A stretch of DNA of 64,000 nucleotides from Paraburkholderia ultramafica (GCF_902859915.1 NZ_CADIKK010000018.1:1-64000); one strand, 5' to 3'. Numbered from the stretch's first letter, positions 21,598 to 32,369 are shown. The notes: a model not told the origin generated them from the letters alone. Numbers and translations: made by a program.

Positions 21598-22257
21598 ATG
21601 AGCCTTGGACTCGTAGGTCGCAAGGTTGGCATGACCCGTATCTTCACGGCAGAAGGGGATTCGATTCCCGTTACCGTGCTGGACGTGTCCGACAACCGCG
21701 TGACGCAGATCAAGACTGTTGAAACCGACGGCTACACGGCCGTGCAGGTTGCATTCGGTACGCGCCGTGCATCGCGCGTGACGAAGCCGTTGGCCGGTCA
21801 TCTCGCCAAAGCCGGCGTTCAAGCCGGTGAAATCCTCAAAGAATTCCAGATCGATGCTGCCAAGGCTGCTGAGTTGTCGAACGGCACCGTGGTCGGTCCT
21901 GACCTGTTCGAAGTAGGCCAGAAGGTCGACGTGCAAGGCGTGTCGATCGGTAAGGGCTACGCCGGTACCATCAAGCGGCACAACTTCGCATCCGGCCGTG
22001 CATCGCACGGTAACTCGCGCTCGCACAACGTGCCGGGTTCGATCGGTATGGCGCAGGATCCGGGTCGTGTTTTCCCGGGTAAGCGCATGACCGGTCACAT
22101 GGGTGACGACACGGTAACGGTGCAAAACCTCGAAATCGCTCGTATCGACGCTGACCGCAAGCTGTTGCTGGTCAAGGGCGCCGTTCCGGGTGCGAAGGGT
22201 GGCAAGGTATTCGTTACGCCGGCCGTGAAGACGCGTGCCGTGAAAGGAGCGAAATAA
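21598..22257 (+). CDS. rplC: 50S ribosomal protein L3
   Basis: L3 is an early-assembly 50S protein reaching the peptidyl transferase centre. The ATG at 21,598 follows GGAGAAAACG and gives [13 protein letters not shown]. The in-frame ATG four codons upstream overlaps the ribosome binding site. The protein has 219 residues and contains the extension loop with G-Q-substrate region ([13 protein letters not shown]). Its stop overlaps the rplD start (TAATG). Confidence 0.98.
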   Translation: MSLGLVGRKVGMTRIFTAEGDSIPVTVLDVSDNRVTQIKTVETDGYTAVQVAFGTRRASRVTKPLAGHLAKAGVQAGEILKEFQIDAAKAAELSNGTVVGPDLFEVGQKVDVQGVSIGKGYAGTIKRHNFASGRASHGNSRSHNVPGSIGMAQDPGRVFPGKRMTGHMGDDTVTVQNLEIARIDADRKLLLVKGAVPGAKGGKVFVTPAVKTRAVKGAK

Positions 22258-22877
22258 TGGAACTTAAGCTCCTGAATGCCAATGGTCAGGAAGGTGCAGG
22301 CGTTAGCGCGTCGGACGTCGTGTTCGGCCGCGATTACAACGAAGCCCTGATTCACCAGGTAGTGGTGGCGTATCAAGCGAATGCCCGTAGCGGCAACCGC
22401 GCGCAGAAGGACCGTGAGCAAGTCAAGCACACGACCAAGAAGCCGTGGCGCCAGAAGGGTACGGGCCGTGCCCGTGCCGGTATGTCGTCGAGCCCGTTGT
22501 GGCGCGGCGGTGGCCGGATCTTCCCGAATTCGCCGGAAGAAAACTTTTCGCACAAGGTCAACAAGAAGATGCATCGCGCAGGTCTCTGCTCGATCTTCTC
22601 GCAGCTGGCCCGCGAAGGCCGCATCTCGGTGGTCGACGAGCTGACGCTCGAAGCGCCGAAGACGAAGCTGCTGGCCGAAAAATTCAAGGCGATGGGTCTC
22701 GACTCCGTGCTGGTGATTACCGACACGGTTGACGAAAACCTGTACCTCGCGTCGCGCAACCTCGCCCATGTGGCAGTTGTCGAGCCGCGTTACGCCGACC
22801 CGCTGTCGCTGATCTACTTCAAGAAGATCCTGATCACGAAGGCTGCGGTCGCCCAGATCGAGGAGTTGCTGTCATGA
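22257..22877 (+). CDS. rplD: 50S ribosomal protein L4
   Basis: L4 lines the peptide exit tunnel and in E. coli represses its own S10 operon by attenuation and translation block. The 206-residue protein has the tunnel-loop segment [12 protein letters not shown]. It overlaps rplC by one base and rplW by four bases, so translation is coupled. Confidence 0.98.
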   Translation: MELKLLNANGQEGAGVSASDVVFGRDYNEALIHQVVVAYQANARSGNRAQKDREQVKHTTKKPWRQKGTGRARAGMSSSPLWRGGGRIFPNSPEENFSHKVNKKMHRAGLCSIFSQLAREGRISVVDELTLEAPKTKLLAEKFKAMGLDSVLVITDTVDENLYLASRNLAHVAVVEPRYADPLSLIYFKKILITKAAVAQIEELLS

Positions 22878-23188
22878 GCGAGATTCGCAAGAACGATCAT
22901 CGTTTGATGCAGGTCCTGCTCGCGCCGGTGATCTCCGAAAAGGCGACGCTGGTGGCCGACAAGAACGAGCAAGTTGTGTTCGAAGTCGCGCCCGATGCCA
23001 CGAAGCAGGAAGTGAAAGCTGCAGTCGAGCTGCTGTTCAAGGTGGAAGTCAATTCCGTCAACGTGCTGGTCTCGAAGGGCAAAGCCAAGCGCTTTGGCCG
23101 CTTCATGGGCAAGCGCAAGGACGTGAAGAAGGCGTACGTCTGTCTGAAGCCCGGCCAGGAAATCAACTTTGAAGCGGAGGCCAAGTAA
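22874..23188 (+). CDS. rplW: 50S ribosomal protein L23
   Basis: L23 sits at the exit tunnel rim and docks trigger factor and SRP. The 104-residue protein contains [15 protein letters not shown] with the usual basic loop. It starts inside the end of rplD (ATGA overlap). rplB follows two bases after the stop. Confidence 0.98.
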   Translation: MSEIRKNDHRLMQVLLAPVISEKATLVADKNEQVVFEVAPDATKQEVKAAVELLFKVEVNSVNVLVSKGKAKRFGRFMGKRKDVKKAYVCLKPGQEINFEAEAK

Positions 23189-23190
23189 TC

Positions 23191-24018
23191 ATGGCAATCG
23201 TTAAAGTTAAGCCGACTTCGCCGGGTCGCCGTGCGATGGTCAAGGTGGTCAACAAGGATCTGCATAAGGGCAAGCCGTTCGCAGCGCTGCTCGACTCGCA
23301 ATCCTCGACCGCCGGCCGTAACAACAATGGTCACATCACCACGCGTCATAAGGGTGGTGGTCACAAGCATCACTATCGTGTCGTCGATTTCCGTCGCACG
23401 AAGGATGGCATTCCGGCCAAGGTCGAACGTCTCGAGTACGATCCGAACCGTAGCGCAAACATCGCGCTGGTTCTGTACGCAGACGGCGAGCGCCGCTACA
23501 TCATCGCTCCGAAGGGTGTCACCGTCGGTCAGCAACTGATGTCGGGTTCGGAAGCGCCGATCCGCGCAGGCAACACGCTGCCGATCCGCAACATTCCGGT
23601 CGGTACGACGATTCACTGCATCGAAATGCTGCCGGGCAAGGGCGCGCAAATGGCGCGTTCGGCTGGTACGTCGGCGATGTTGCTGGCTCGTGAAGGCATC
23701 TACGCACAGGTCCGCCTGCGCTCGGGTGAAATCCGCCGCGTCCACGTTGAGTGCCGCGCGACGATTGGTGAAGTTGGCAACGAAGAGCACAGCCTCCGTC
23801 AAATCGGTAAGGCTGGTGCGAACCGCTGGCGCGGTATCCGCCCGACGGTGCGTGGCGTTGCAATGAACCCGGTCGATCACCCGCACGGTGGTGGTGAAGG
23901 CAAGACGGCTGCAGGTCGCGATCCGGTGAGCCCGTGGGGCACGCCTGCTAAGGGTTATCGCACCCGCAGCAACAAGCGCACGACGAGCATGATCGTCCAG
24001 CGCCGTCACAAGCGTTAA
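23191..24018 (+). CDS. rplB: 50S ribosomal protein L2
   Basis: L2 is required for subunit association and peptidyl transferase assembly. The 275-residue protein carries the C-terminal [16 protein letters not shown] with the conserved histidine. It is full length, and rpsS starts ten bases downstream. Confidence 0.99.
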   Translation: MAIVKVKPTSPGRRAMVKVVNKDLHKGKPFAALLDSQSSTAGRNNNGHITTRHKGGGHKHHYRVVDFRRTKDGIPAKVERLEYDPNRSANIALVLYADGERRYIIAPKGVTVGQQLMSGSEAPIRAGNTLPIRNIPVGTTIHCIEMLPGKGAQMARSAGTSAMLLAREGIYAQVRLRSGEIRRVHVECRATIGEVGNEEHSLRQIGKAGANRWRGIRPTVRGVAMNPVDHPHGGGEGKTAAGRDPVSPWGTPAKGYRTRSNKRTTSMIVQRRHKR

Positions 24019-24028
24019 GGAGTAGGCA

Positions 24029-24304
24029 ATGGCACGTTCTGTAAAAAAAGGTCCGTTCTGCGACGCCCATTTGCTGAAGAAAGTTGAGGCGGCAGCAGCT
24101 TCGCGGGATAAGAAGCCGATCAAAACCTGGTCGCGTCGCTCGACGATCCTCCCGGATTTCATCGGTCTGACGATCGCCGTTCACAACGGCCGTCAACACG
24201 TTCCGGTGTACATCTCGGAAAACATGGTCGGCCACAAGCTTGGCGAGTTTGCATTGACCCGTACGTTCAAGGGTCACGCAGCCGACAAGAAGGCTAAGAA
24301 ATAA
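24029..24304 (+). CDS. rpsS: 30S ribosomal protein S19
   Basis: S19 lies in the 30S head and partners S13. The 91-residue protein starts [10 protein letters not shown] and carries the signature block ending in the [11 protein letters not shown] motif. AGGAG is placed before the ATG. Confidence 0.99.
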
Positions 24305-24314
24305 GGGGCTCATG

Positions 24315-24644
24315 ATGGAAGTGAAAGCAATTCATCGCGGTGCCCGCATCTCGGCGCAAAAAACGCGCCTTGTGGCTGACCAGATCCGCGGTTTGCCGGT
24401 CGACAAGGCGCTGAACGTTCTGACGTTCTCGCCTAAGAAGGCTGCGGGAATCGTGAAAAAGGTCGTGCTGTCGGCGATCGCGAATGCGGAGCATAACGAA
24501 GGCGCCGATATCGATGAGCTCAAGATCACGAGCATCTACATCGACAAGGCTGCGTCGCTCAAGCGTTTCACCGCGCGCGCAAAAGGCCGTGGCAACCGCA
24601 TCGAGAAGCAATCCTGTCACATCACTGTGACGGTCGGGAATTAA
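24315..24644 (+). CDS. rplV: 50S ribosomal protein L22
   Basis: L22 lines the exit tunnel with a long beta-hairpin. Two adjacent ATGs are present (24,312 and 24,315). The second is preferred because it is 6 bases from AGGGG and gives the family form [11 protein letters not shown] of 109 residues. The tunnel hairpin motif [11 protein letters not shown] is intact. Confidence 0.97.
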   Translation: MEVKAIHRGARISAQKTRLVADQIRGLPVDKALNVLTFSPKKAAGIVKKVVLSAIANAEHNEGADIDELKITSIYIDKAASLKRFTARAKGRGNRIEKQSCHITVTVGN

Positions 24645-24655
24645 GGGGTCATACG

Positions 24656-25462
24656 ATGGGACAGAAAATTCATCCGACTGGCTTCCGTTTGGCCGTCAGC
24701 CGCAATTGGGCGTCGCGTTGGTACGCGAACAACAACAATTTCGCGGCGATGTTGCAGGAAGACATCGGTGTTCGTGAATACCTGAAGAAGAAGCTGAAGA
24801 ACGCGTCTGTCGGCCGCGTTGTGATCGAGCGTCCTGCAAAGAACGCTCGCATCACGATTTTCAGCTCGCGTCCGGGTGTCGTGATCGGTAAGAAGGGTGA
24901 AGACATTGAACTGCTGAAGTCCGAGCTGCAAAAGCGCATGGGCGTTCCGGTTCACGTCAACATCGAAGAAATCCGCAAGCCGGAAACCGATGCGCAACTG
25001 ATCGCGGATTCGATCACGCAACAGCTCGAGCGCCGGATCATGTTCCGTCGCGCGATGAAGCGTGCGATGCAAAACGCAATGCGTCTGGGTGCTCAGGGCA
25101 TCAAGATCATGAGCGCTGGCCGCCTGAACGGTATCGAAATCGCCCGTACGGAATGGTATCGCGAAGGTCGCGTGCCGCTTCATACGCTGCGTGCTGATAT
25201 CGACTACGCAACGTCGGAAGCAAAGACGACGTACGGCATCATCGGCGTAAAGGTGTGGGTCTACAAGGGCGACACGCTCGGCCGCAACGACGCACCGGTG
25301 GTTGAAGAAGTCGCCGAAGAAAAGCGTCCGCGCCGTAACGCACGTCCGGGTGGCGATCGCCGTCCGCGTCGCGATGGTGAAGGTGGTGGCCCGGCAGGTG
25401 CACGCCGTGGCGCTCCTCGTCGTGCTGGCGGTGCCGGCGGCGACGGGAAGACTGGAGAATAA
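24656..25462 (+). CDS. rpsC: 30S ribosomal protein S3
   Basis: S3 forms part of the mRNA entry tunnel and its helicase activity. The 268-residue protein has an N-terminal KH domain ([10 protein letters not shown]) and the S3 C-terminal domain. It is longer than E. coli S3 (233 residues) because of a basic, Arg/Gly/Pro-rich tail from about residue 215. Such tails are usual in beta-proteobacteria. rplP starts two bases after the stop. Confidence 0.98.
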   Translation: MGQKIHPTGFRLAVSRNWASRWYANNNNFAAMLQEDIGVREYLKKKLKNASVGRVVIERPAKNARITIFSSRPGVVIGKKGEDIELLKSELQKRMGVPVHVNIEEIRKPETDAQLIADSITQQLERRIMFRRAMKRAMQNAMRLGAQGIKIMSAGRLNGIEIARTEWYREGRVPLHTLRADIDYATSEAKTTYGIIGVKVWVYKGDTLGRNDAPVVEEVAEEKRPRRNARPGGDRRPRRDGEGGGPAGARRGAPRRAGGAGGDGKTGE

Positions 25463-25464
25463 CG

Positions 25465-25881
25465 ATGCTGCAACCGAAACGCAGAAAGTATCGCAAAGAG
25501 CAGAAGGGTCGTAACACCGGTATCGCTACCCGCGGCAACGCGGTGTCGTTCGGTGACTTCGGCCTGAAGGCTATCGGCCGTGGTCGCTTGACCGCGCGCC
25601 AGATTGAGGCGGCACGTCGTGCAATGACGCGTCACATCAAGCGTGGTGGCCGCATCTGGATCCGCATCTTCCCGGACAAGCCAATCTCGCACAAGCCGGC
25701 TGAAGTACGTATGGGTAACGGTAAAGGTAACCCTGAGTACTACGTCGCAGAGATTCAACCGGGCAAGATGCTGTACGAAATGGACGGCGTAACCGAAGAG
25801 CTGGCACGCGAAGCGTTCCGTCTGGCTGCAGCTAAGCTGCCGCTCAAGACGACGTTTATCGTGCGTCAGCTCGGCGCCTAA
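25465..25881 (+). CDS. rplP: 50S ribosomal protein L16
   Basis: L16 contacts A- and P-site tRNA elbows. The 138-residue protein starts [10 protein letters not shown] and carries [11 protein letters not shown], the loop near the conserved hydroxylated arginine of L16. It lies immediately after rpsC. Confidence 0.98.
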   Translation: MLQPKRRKYRKEQKGRNTGIATRGNAVSFGDFGLKAIGRGRLTARQIEAARRAMTRHIKRGGRIWIRIFPDKPISHKPAEVRMGNGKGNPEYYVAEIQPGKMLYEMDGVTEELAREAFRLAAAKLPLKTTFIVRQLGA

Positions 25882-25891
25882 GGAGCAAATG

Positions 25892-26086
25892 ATGAAGGCT
25901 TCCGAACTTCACCAGAAAGATCAGGCCGCGCTCAACAAGGAGCTGTCGGACCTGTTGAAGGCGCAATTCGGCCTGCGCATGCAACTCGCGACCCAGCAGC
26001 TCACGAACACGAGCCAGCTGAAGAAGGTCCGCCGCGACATCGCACGTGTGCGGACCGTCCTGACTGAGAAGGCGAACCAGAAATGA
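25892..26086 (+). CDS. rpmC: 50S ribosomal protein L29
   Basis: L29 is a small two-helix protein near the exit tunnel that contacts L23. Of two adjacent ATGs, the second (25,892) gives the 64-residue family form M-K-A-S-E-L and fits better to AGGAG. The C-terminal [10 protein letters not shown] motif is present. The stop overlaps the rpsQ start by four bases. Confidence 0.96.
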
Positions 26087-26355
26087 ACGATAGCGTAAAA
26101 ACCTCGCTCAAGCGGACGCTGGTCGGCAAGGTCGTCAGCAACAAGATGGACAAGACGGTCACCGTGCTGGTCGAGCACCGCGTGAAGCACCCGATCTACG
26201 GCAAGTACGTTGTGCGTTCGAAGAAGTACCACGCGCACGACGACGCGAACACGTACAACGAAGGCGACCTCGTTGAAATCCAGGAAACGCGTCCGATTTC
26301 GAAGACGAAAGCTTGGGTTGTGGCTCGCCTGGTCGAGGCTGCTCGCGTCATCTGA
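26083..26355 (+). CDS. rpsQ: 30S ribosomal protein S17
   Basis: S17 is a primary 16S rRNA binding protein with an OB fold. The 90-residue protein contains [15 protein letters not shown] and the K-K-Y-H-A-H-D-D block. It is last in the S10 cluster, with a terminator-promoter element 45 bases downstream. Confidence 0.98.
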
Positions 26356-26399
26356 CGCCGCAAAGTTGTAGAAGTAATTGAAATCGCAGTAAGTTTCGC

Positions 26400-26445
26400 T
26401 TGCAAGACCGGGATTATTTGTTATAATCTCGGTCTTCCCTCTTTT
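26400..26445 (+). promoter_or_regulatory. Terminator-like stem containing the spc promoter
   Basis: A 14-pair stem (26,404-26,417 with 26,423-26,436, one G-U, loop TTGTT) is followed by CCCTCTTTT and can terminate rpsQ transcripts. The same bases hold a promoter: -35 TTGCAA (26,400-26,405), 16 bases, -10 TATAAT (26,422-26,427), with the -10 in the loop edge and right arm. It is both the end of the S10 unit and the start of the spc unit. Confidence 0.7.
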
Positions 26446-26645
26446 ATGGGAGCCCCGTCGCGGGCGAAGTTGGTGGGGGAAGCGGTTCAGGCGCCAGCCT
26501 GTTCCGAAGGATTCACCGGATTGCGATGGCGGGTTTCGTTTGCCGTCGCTGCTGTTCTAACCCAAGCAGCCGATTGGCTGACGGGACCAAGACTGACCGG
26601 GTACGCCATGGTGGTGTGACCGGATTAAGTTGGGAAAGATAAACC
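26446..26645 (+). other. Leader of the rplN operon
   Basis: About 200 untranslated bases separate the promoter from rplN. I see no coding region. Small hairpins are CAGGC/GCCTG (26,488-26,501) and CAGCC/GGCTG (26,567-26,580). Their function is unknown. In E. coli S8 acts within this operon at rplE, not here. Confidence 0.5.
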
Positions 26646-27014
26646 ATGATCCAGACCGAAACTCGGCTTGAAGTGGCCGACAACACGGGTGCGCGTGAAG
26701 TCATGTGCATCAAGGTGCTCGGCGGCTCGAAGCGTCGTTATGCCAGCATTGGCGACATCATCAAGGTGACCGTCAAAGAAGCAACGCCGCGCGGGCGCGT
26801 GAAGAAAGGCGAAATTTATAACGCCGTGGTGGTTCGCACCGCCAAGGGCGTGCGCCGTCAGGACGGCTCGCTGATCAAGTTCGATGGCAATGCCGCAGTG
26901 TTGTTGAATGCCAAGCTCGAACCTATTGGCACCCGTATTTTCGGGCCTGTCACGCGCGAGTTGCGCAGCGAACGATTCATGAAAATCGTTTCGTTGGCAC
27001 CTGAAGTGCTGTAA
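26646..27014 (+). CDS. rplN: 50S ribosomal protein L14
   Basis: L14 lies at the subunit interface and binds RsfS. The 122-residue protein starts [16 protein letters not shown] and has the conserved G-T-R-I-F-G-P-V block. It is first in the spc unit. Confidence 0.99.
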   Translation: MIQTETRLEVADNTGAREVMCIKVLGGSKRRYASIGDIIKVTVKEATPRGRVKKGEIYNAVVVRTAKGVRRQDGSLIKFDGNAAVLLNAKLEPIGTRIFGPVTRELRSERFMKIVSLAPEVL

Positions 27015-27023
27015 GGAGTCGCG

Positions 27024-27332
27024 ATGAACAAGATTCGCAAAGGTGACGAAGTTATCGTCATCACCGGCAAAGATAAAGGCAAGCGCGGCGTCGTGCTGTC
27101 CGTTGGCGAAGGCAAAGTGATTGTCGAGGGCATCAACCTCGTCAAGAAACACGTCAAGCCGAACCCGATGAAAGGTACGACGGGCGGTGTGGAAGCCAAG
27201 ACGATGCCGCTGCAAATTTCGAACGTCGCATTGGTCGACGCGAATGGCAAGGCATCGCGTGTAGGCATCAAGGTCGAAGGAGACAAGAAGGTCCGTTTCC
27301 TTAAGACGACTGGTGCCGAGCTGAGCGCCTGA
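27024..27332 (+). CDS. rplX: 50S ribosomal protein L24
   Basis: L24 initiates 50S assembly and sits at the tunnel exit. The 102-residue protein has the KOW motif [20 protein letters not shown] precedes the ATG. Confidence 0.98.
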   Translation: MNKIRKGDEVIVITGKDKGKRGVVLSVGEGKVIVEGINLVKKHVKPNPMKGTTGGVEAKTMPLQISNVALVDANGKASRVGIKVEGDKKVRFLKTTGAELSA

Positions 27333-27349
27333 CGCTGCGGAGTAAAAAA

Positions 27350-27889
27350 ATGGCTCGTTTGCAAGAGTTTTACAAAGAAAAGGTTGTACCCGGCCTCATC
27401 GAGAAGTTCGGTTACAAGTCCGTGATGGAAGTGCCGCGCATCACCAAGATCACCCTGAACATGGGCCTTGGCGAAGCGGTTGCTGACAAGAAGATCATCG
27501 AAAACGCCGTTGGCGACCTGACGAAGATCGCAGGCCAGAAGCCGGTGATCACGAAGGCGCGCAAGGCAATCGCTGGCTTCAAGATCCGTCAGGGCTATCC
27601 GATCGGTGCAATGGTCACGTTGCGTGGTCAGGCAATGTACGAATTTCTGGACCGTTTCGTGACGGTTGCGCTCCCCCGTGTGCGTGACTTCCGTGGCGTG
27701 TCGGGTCGTGCGTTCGATGGTCGCGGCAACTACAACATCGGTGTGAAAGAGCAGATCATTTTCCCCGAGATCGACTACGACAAGATCGACGCACTGCGTG
27801 GGCTGAACATCAGCATCACGACGACTGCGAAGACCGACGACGAAGCAAAGGCTCTGCTCGCCAGCTTCAAGTTCCCGTTCAGAAACTGA
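27350..27889 (+). CDS. rplE: 50S ribosomal protein L5
   Basis: L5 binds 5S rRNA and P-site tRNA with L18 and L25. The 179-residue protein contains the conserved [15 protein letters not shown] and R-V-R-D-F-R-G-V segments and is full length. rpsN follows within eight bases. Confidence 0.98.
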   Translation: MARLQEFYKEKVVPGLIEKFGYKSVMEVPRITKITLNMGLGEAVADKKIIENAVGDLTKIAGQKPVITKARKAIAGFKIRQGYPIGAMVTLRGQAMYEFLDRFVTVALPRVRDFRGVSGRAFDGRGNYNIGVKEQIIFPEIDYDKIDALRGLNISITTTAKTDDEAKALLASFKFPFRN

Positions 27890-27896
27890 GGTTACC

Positions 27897-28202
27897 GTGG
27901 CTAAACTGGCACTGATCGAACGTGAAAAGAAGCGTGCTCGCCTCGCTGCTAAGTACGCTCCCAAGCGTGCAGAGTTGAAGGCGATCATTGGCGATATGAG
28001 CAAGTCAGACGAAGAGCATTACGCCGCACGTCTGGAACTGCAACAACTGCCGCGCAACTCTAACCCGACCCGTAAGCGCAATCGTTGCGCAATTACCGGT
28101 CGTCCGCGCGGTACGTTCCGTAAATTCGGGCTGGCGCGTAACAAGATTCGCGAAATCGCGTTCCGCGGCGAGATCCCTGGCCTGACCAAGGCGAGCTGGT
28201 AA
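27897..28202 (+). CDS. rpsN: 30S ribosomal protein S14 (long, zinc-free form)
   Basis: S14 is a late-assembly head protein. The 101-residue protein starts with GTG after GAGG and is the long proteobacterial form. It lacks the C-X-X-C zinc motifs of the short form and keeps only one cysteine ([12 protein letters not shown]). rpsH starts 14 bases later. Confidence 0.98.
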   Translation: MAKLALIEREKKRARLAAKYAPKRAELKAIIGDMSKSDEEHYAARLELQQLPRNSNPTRKRNRCAITGRPRGTFRKFGLARNKIREIAFRGEIPGLTKASW

Positions 28203-28216
28203 TAGGAGAAACATAA

Positions 28217-28612
28217 ATGAGCATGAGTGATCCTATCGCCGATATGCTGACTCGCATCCGCAATGCGCAGATGGTTGAGAAAGTCTCGGTGACTATGCCC
28301 TCGTCGAAAGTCAAGGTTGCGATTGCGCAGGTCCTGAAGGACGAAGGCTATATCGATGATTTCGCAGTGAAGTCCGAAGGTGCGAAGTCTGAATTGAACA
28401 TCGTGTTGAAGTACTACGCTGGCCGTCCGGTGATCGAGCGCATTGAGCGCGTTTCGAAGCCTGGTCTGCGTGTGTACCGCGGCCGTAACGACATCCCTGT
28501 GGTCATGAATGGCCTCGGCGTGGCAATCGTGTCGACGCCGAAGGGCGTGATGACGGACCGCAAGGCGCGTGCAACGGGCGTTGGCGGCGAAGTCATCTGC
28601 TACGTCGCTTAA
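28217..28612 (+). CDS. rpsH: 30S ribosomal protein S8
   Basis: S8 organises the 16S rRNA central domain and in E. coli represses the spc operon. The 131-residue protein starts [16 protein letters not shown] and ends with [14 protein letters not shown] precedes the ATG. Confidence 0.99.
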
Positions 28613-28630
28613 GGCCGAAAGGAGAGAAAC

Positions 28631-29161
28631 ATGTCTCGAGTAGGTAAAAGCCCGATCGCGCTGCAAGGCGCAGAAGTGGCCCTGAGCGACGAACGCATTA
28701 CCGTCAAGGGCCCGCTGGGTACGATTTCGCAGGCTGCTAACAGCCTCGTGAAGGTGGTGAACGACAACGGCACGCTGAAGTTCGAGCCGGTTGACGAAAG
28801 CCGCGAAGCGAATGCGATGTCGGGCACGATGCGCGCACTGGTTGCGAACATGGTGAACGGCGTGACGAAGGGTTTCGAGCGCAAGCTGACGCTGGTTGGC
28901 GTCGGTTACCGCGCACAAGCGCAAGGCGACAAGCTGAACCTGTCGCTGGGTTTCTCGCACCCTGTGGTGCACCAGATGCCGGAAGGCGTCAAGGCTGAAA
29001 CCCCGACGCAAACCGAAATCGTGATCAAGGGGATCGATAAGCAACAAGTTGGCCAGGTCGCTGCAGAAGTGCGCGGCTATCGTCCGCCGGAGCCCTACAA
29101 GGGCAAGGGTGTGCGTTACGCCAATGAGGTTGTGATCCTCAAAGAAACGAAGAAGAAGTAA
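28631..29161 (+). CDS. rplF: 50S ribosomal protein L6
   Basis: L6 lies near the sarcin-ricin loop and factor-binding site. The 176-residue protein has two L6 folds and the signature [11 protein letters not shown] near the C-terminus. GGAGAG precedes the ATG. Confidence 0.99.
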   Translation: MSRVGKSPIALQGAEVALSDERITVKGPLGTISQAANSLVKVVNDNGTLKFEPVDESREANAMSGTMRALVANMVNGVTKGFERKLTLVGVGYRAQAQGDKLNLSLGFSHPVVHQMPEGVKAETPTQTEIVIKGIDKQQVGQVAAEVRGYRPPEPYKGKGVRYANEVVILKETKKK

Positions 29162-29173
29162 GGGTGCGCAATC

Positions 29174-29539
29174 ATGGATAAGACTCAATCTCGCCTGCGC
29201 CGCGCTCGTCAGACGCGTATCAAGATCGCTGAGCTGCAGGTCGCGCGTCTCGCCGTGCACCGCACGAACACGCACATCTATGCGCAAGTGTTCTCGCCGT
29301 GCGGCACCAAGGTGCTCGCCAGCGCGTCGACGCTCGAAGCCGAAGTGCGTGCGCAACTGGCTGATCAGACGGGCAAGGGCGGCAACGTCGCTGCAGCGAC
29401 CCTGATCGGTAAGCGCATCGCAGAAAAGGCTAAGGCTGCCGGCATCGAATCCGTCGCCTTCGACCGTTCGGGTTTCCGTTACCACGGCCGCGTGAAAGCG
29501 CTGGCTGATGCGGCGCGCGAAGCCGGACTCAAGTTCTAA
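29174..29539 (+). CDS. rplR: 50S ribosomal protein L18
   Basis: L18 carries 5S rRNA into the 50S central protuberance. The 121-residue protein ends with the typical [20 protein letters not shown]. It is full length and lies between rplF and rpsE as usual. Confidence 0.98.
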   Translation: MDKTQSRLRRARQTRIKIAELQVARLAVHRTNTHIYAQVFSPCGTKVLASASTLEAEVRAQLADQTGKGGNVAAATLIGKRIAEKAKAAGIESVAFDRSGFRYHGRVKALADAAREAGLKF

Positions 29540-29553
29540 GGGAAGAATTCGTC

Positions 29554-30072
29554 ATGGCAAAGATGCAAGCGAAAGTTCAGGCTGACGAACGCGACGACGG
29601 CCTTCGTGAAAAAATGATTTCGGTCAACCGCGTGACCAAGGTCGTGAAGGGTGGTCGGATTCTCGGTTTCGCCGCACTGACCGTGGTTGGCGACGGTGAT
29701 GGCCGCGTCGGTATGGGCAAGGGCAAGGCGAAGGAAGTGCCGGTCGCTGTTCAGAAGGCGATGGAACAGGCTCGCCGCAACATGTTCAAGGTGCCGCTGA
29801 AGAACGGTACTCTGCAACACGAAGTGCACGGTAAGCACGGCGCATCGATGGTCCTCCTGGCTCCGGCCAAGGACGGTACCGGCGTGATCGCTGGCGGCCC
29901 GATGCGCGCAGTGTTCGACGTGATGGGCGTGCAGAACGTTGTGGCCAAGAGCCACGGTTCGACGAACCCGTACAACCTCGTTCGTGCAACGCTCGACGGT
30001 CTGCGCAAGCAGTCGACGCCGGGTGACATCGCGGCGAAGCGCGGCAAGTCCGTCGAAGATATTCTGGGCTAA
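29554..30072 (+). CDS. rpsE: 30S ribosomal protein S5
   Basis: S5 affects fidelity and mRNA unwinding. The 172-residue protein has the N-terminal domain motif [19 protein letters not shown] and the [11 protein letters not shown] loop. rpmD follows 10 bases after the stop. Confidence 0.98.
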   Translation: MAKMQAKVQADERDDGLREKMISVNRVTKVVKGGRILGFAALTVVGDGDGRVGMGKGKAKEVPVAVQKAMEQARRNMFKVPLKNGTLQHEVHGKHGASMVLLAPAKDGTGVIAGGPMRAVFDVMGVQNVVAKSHGSTNPYNLVRATLDGLRKQSTPGDIAAKRGKSVEDILG

Positions 30073-30082
30073 GGTGGACACC

Positions 30083-30265
30083 ATGTCTGATAAAACTGTC
30101 AAGGTCCAGCTCGTCAAGAGCCTGATCGGCACCCGCGAAACGCACCGTGCTACGGTGCGTGGCTTGGGCCTGCGCCGACTCAACTCGGTTAGCGAGTTGC
30201 AGGACACGCCGGCTGTGCGCGGGATGATCAACAAGGTTTCGTACCTCGTTAAGGTCATCAGCTAA
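30083..30265 (+). CDS. rpmD: 50S ribosomal protein L30
   Basis: L30 is a small 23S rRNA-binding protein. The true start is the ATG at 30,083, giving 60 residues beginning [13 protein letters not shown]. The longer in-frame extension overlaps rpsE and is not protein-like. The [13 protein letters not shown] motif is typical. Confidence 0.97.
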   Translation: MSDKTVKVQLVKSLIGTRETHRATVRGLGLRRLNSVSELQDTPAVRGMINKVSYLVKVIS

Positions 30266-30294
30266 GCGGCTGACCAGGACTCAAGGAGTTGATA

Positions 30295-30729
30295 ATGGAA
30301 TTGAATAACCTGAAGCCGGCAGAAGGCGCGAAGCACGCAAAGCGTCGCGTTGGTCGCGGCATCGGCTCCGGCCTCGGCAAGACCGCTGGCCGTGGTCACA
30401 AGGGTCAGAAGTCGCGTTCGGGCGGCTTTCACAAGGTTGGCTTCGAAGGCGGTCAAATGCCGCTGCAACGTCGCCTGCCGAAGCGTGGCTTCACCTCGCT
30501 GACGAAGGAATTCGTCGGTGAAGTGCGTCTCTCGGATCTGGAAAAGCTGCCGGTCGACGAAATCGATCTGCTGGCTCTGAAGCAAGCCGGCCTGGTCGGC
30601 GAGCTGATCAAGAGCGCCAAGATCATCGCGACGGGCGAGCTCAAGCGCAAGGTCGTTGTGAAGGGTCTGGGTGCGACGAAGGGTGCGCGCGCTGCTATCG
30701 AAGCAGCCGGCGGCTCTTTTGCCGAGTAA
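30295..30729 (+). CDS. rplO: 50S ribosomal protein L15
   Basis: L15 is a late-assembly 50S protein. The ATG at 30,295 follows AAGGAG and gives 144 residues starting [12 protein letters not shown] two codons upstream is unlikely. The Gly/Arg/Lys-rich N-terminal tail ([20 protein letters not shown]) is characteristic. Confidence 0.98.
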   Translation: MELNNLKPAEGAKHAKRRVGRGIGSGLGKTAGRGHKGQKSRSGGFHKVGFEGGQMPLQRRLPKRGFTSLTKEFVGEVRLSDLEKLPVDEIDLLALKQAGLVGELIKSAKIIATGELKRKVVVKGLGATKGARAAIEAAGGSFAE

Positions 30730-30775
30730 CGCGCAAGTTATTTGCCGTCACTAGCATTTGCATCGGAGAAGGTAC

Positions 30776-32122
30776 TTGGCTAACAGCCCGAGTCTCGCAA
30801 AACCCGGTCGCAGCGCGGCGAAGTTCGGCGATCTGCGTCGGCGTGCAGTGTTCCTGCTGCTGGCGCTGATCGTCTATCGTATCGGCGCGCACATTCCGGT
30901 GCCGGGTATTGACCCGGACCAGCTGGCAAAGTTGTTCCAAAGCCAGTCGGGCGGCATCCTTGGCATGTTCAACATGTTTTCGGGTGGCGCACTTTCGCGG
31001 TTCACGATTTTTGCGCTGGGGATCATGCCGTACATTTCGGCGTCGATCATCATGCAGTTGCTGGCGATTGTCTCGCCGCAGCTGGAAGCGCTGAAAAAGG
31101 AAGGGCAGGCGGGTCAACGGAAGATTACGCAGTACACGCGTGTCTTTACGGTCCTGCTGGCGACGTTCCAGGCGTTCGGCATCGCTGTCGCACTGGAAAA
31201 TCAGCCGGGCCTGGTGATCGATCCCGGGATGGTGTTTCGGTTGACGACGGTCGTGACGCTGGTGACCGGCACGATGTTCCTGATGTGGCTGGGTGAGCAG
31301 ATCACGGAGCGCGGGCTTGGCAACGGTATCTCGATCATCATTTTCGGCGGTATTGCGGCGGGTTTCCCGAACGCCATCGGTGGTCTTTTCGAACTGGTGC
31401 GAACCGGCTCGATGAGCATCATCTCGGCGATTATCGTGGTCGCGCTGATTGCTGCTGTGACGTATCTGGTGGTGTTCATCGAACGCGGCCAGCGCAAGAT
31501 TCTGGTGAACTACGCCAAGCGGCAAGTCGGTAACAAGATTTACGGCGGACAGTCTTCGCATCTGCCGCTGAAGCTGAACATGTCGGGTGTGATTCCGCCG
31601 ATCTTTGCATCGTCGATCATTCTCTTCCCGGCAACCATCCTGAACTGGTTTAGTTCGGGGTCGCGTACCAGCTGGTTCGCAGACACGTTGCACAACGTGG
31701 CCGAAGCTCTCAAGCCCGGTCAACCCGTGTACGTGTTGCTGTACGCGTTGGCGATCGTTTTCTTCTGCTTCTTCTACACCGCACTGGTGTTCAACAGCAG
31801 GGAAACGGCCGACAACCTGAAAAAGAGTGGCGCTTTCGTCCCAGGCATCCGCCCGGGCGACCAAACGGCGCGATATATCGACCGTATCCTTACGCGTTTG
31901 ACGCTGGCCGGTGCGATCTACATCGTGTTTGTTTGTCTGCTGCCCGAATTTCTGGTGCTGCGCTGGAACGTGCCGTTTTATTTTGGTGGAACGTCGCTGC
32001 TGATCATTGTCGTCGTCACAATGGATTTCATGGCGCAGGTGCAGTCGTACGTTATGTCGCAACAGTATGAATCGCTGCTGAAGAAAGCTAATTTCAAAGG
32101 CGGCGGCGTCCCGATGCGTTGA
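30776..32122 (+). CDS. secY: Preprotein translocase subunit SecY
   Basis: SecY is the protein-conducting channel of the inner membrane, working with SecE and SecG. The start is read as TTG at 30,776, six bases after GGAGAAGG, giving 448 residues starting (M)[10 protein letters not shown]. The ATG at 30,758 lies upstream of that ribosome binding site. Ten hydrophobic segments are visible, with the conserved [14 protein letters not shown] motif. It lies between rplO and infA as usual. Confidence 0.97.
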   Translation: MANSPSLAKPGRSAAKFGDLRRRAVFLLLALIVYRIGAHIPVPGIDPDQLAKLFQSQSGGILGMFNMFSGGALSRFTIFALGIMPYISASIIMQLLAIVSPQLEALKKEGQAGQRKITQYTRVFTVLLATFQAFGIAVALENQPGLVIDPGMVFRLTTVVTLVTGTMFLMWLGEQITERGLGNGISIIIFGGIAAGFPNAIGGLFELVRTGSMSIISAIIVVALIAAVTYLVVFIERGQRKILVNYAKRQVGNKIYGGQSSHLPLKLNMSGVIPPIFASSIILFPATILNWFSSGSRTSWFADTLHNVAEALKPGQPVYVLLYALAIVFFCFFYTALVFNSRETADNLKKSGAFVPGIRPGDQTARYIDRILTRLTLAGAIYIVFVCLLPEFLVLRWNVPFYFGGTSLLIIVVVTMDFMAQVQSYVMSQQYESLLKKANFKGGGVPMR

Positions 32123-32130
32123 AAGGACTT

Positions 32131-32349
32131 ATGGCCAAAGACGATGTTATCCAGATGCAGGGTGAAGTCATCGAAAACCTGCCTAACGCTACCTTCAGGG
32201 TGAAGCTGGAAAACGGCCATGTCGTATTGGGACACATATCCGGGAAGATGCGGATGCACTACATCCGAATCTTGCCGGGCGACAAGGTGACGGTTGAATT
32301 GACGCCTTACGATCTGTCGCGTGCGCGGATCGTGTTCCGGGCGAAGTGA
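32131..32349 (+). CDS. infA: Translation initiation factor IF-1
   Basis: IF-1 blocks the A site during initiation. The 72-residue OB-fold protein starts [13 protein letters not shown] after AAAGGA and is full length. An upstream ATG (32,119) overlaps secY and lies before the ribosome binding site. Confidence 0.97.
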   Translation: MAKDDVIQMQGEVIENLPNATFRVKLENGHVVLGHISGKMRMHYIRILPGDKVTVELTPYDLSRARIVFRAK

Positions 32350-32369
32350 TTTGAAAAAAGGGTAATATC

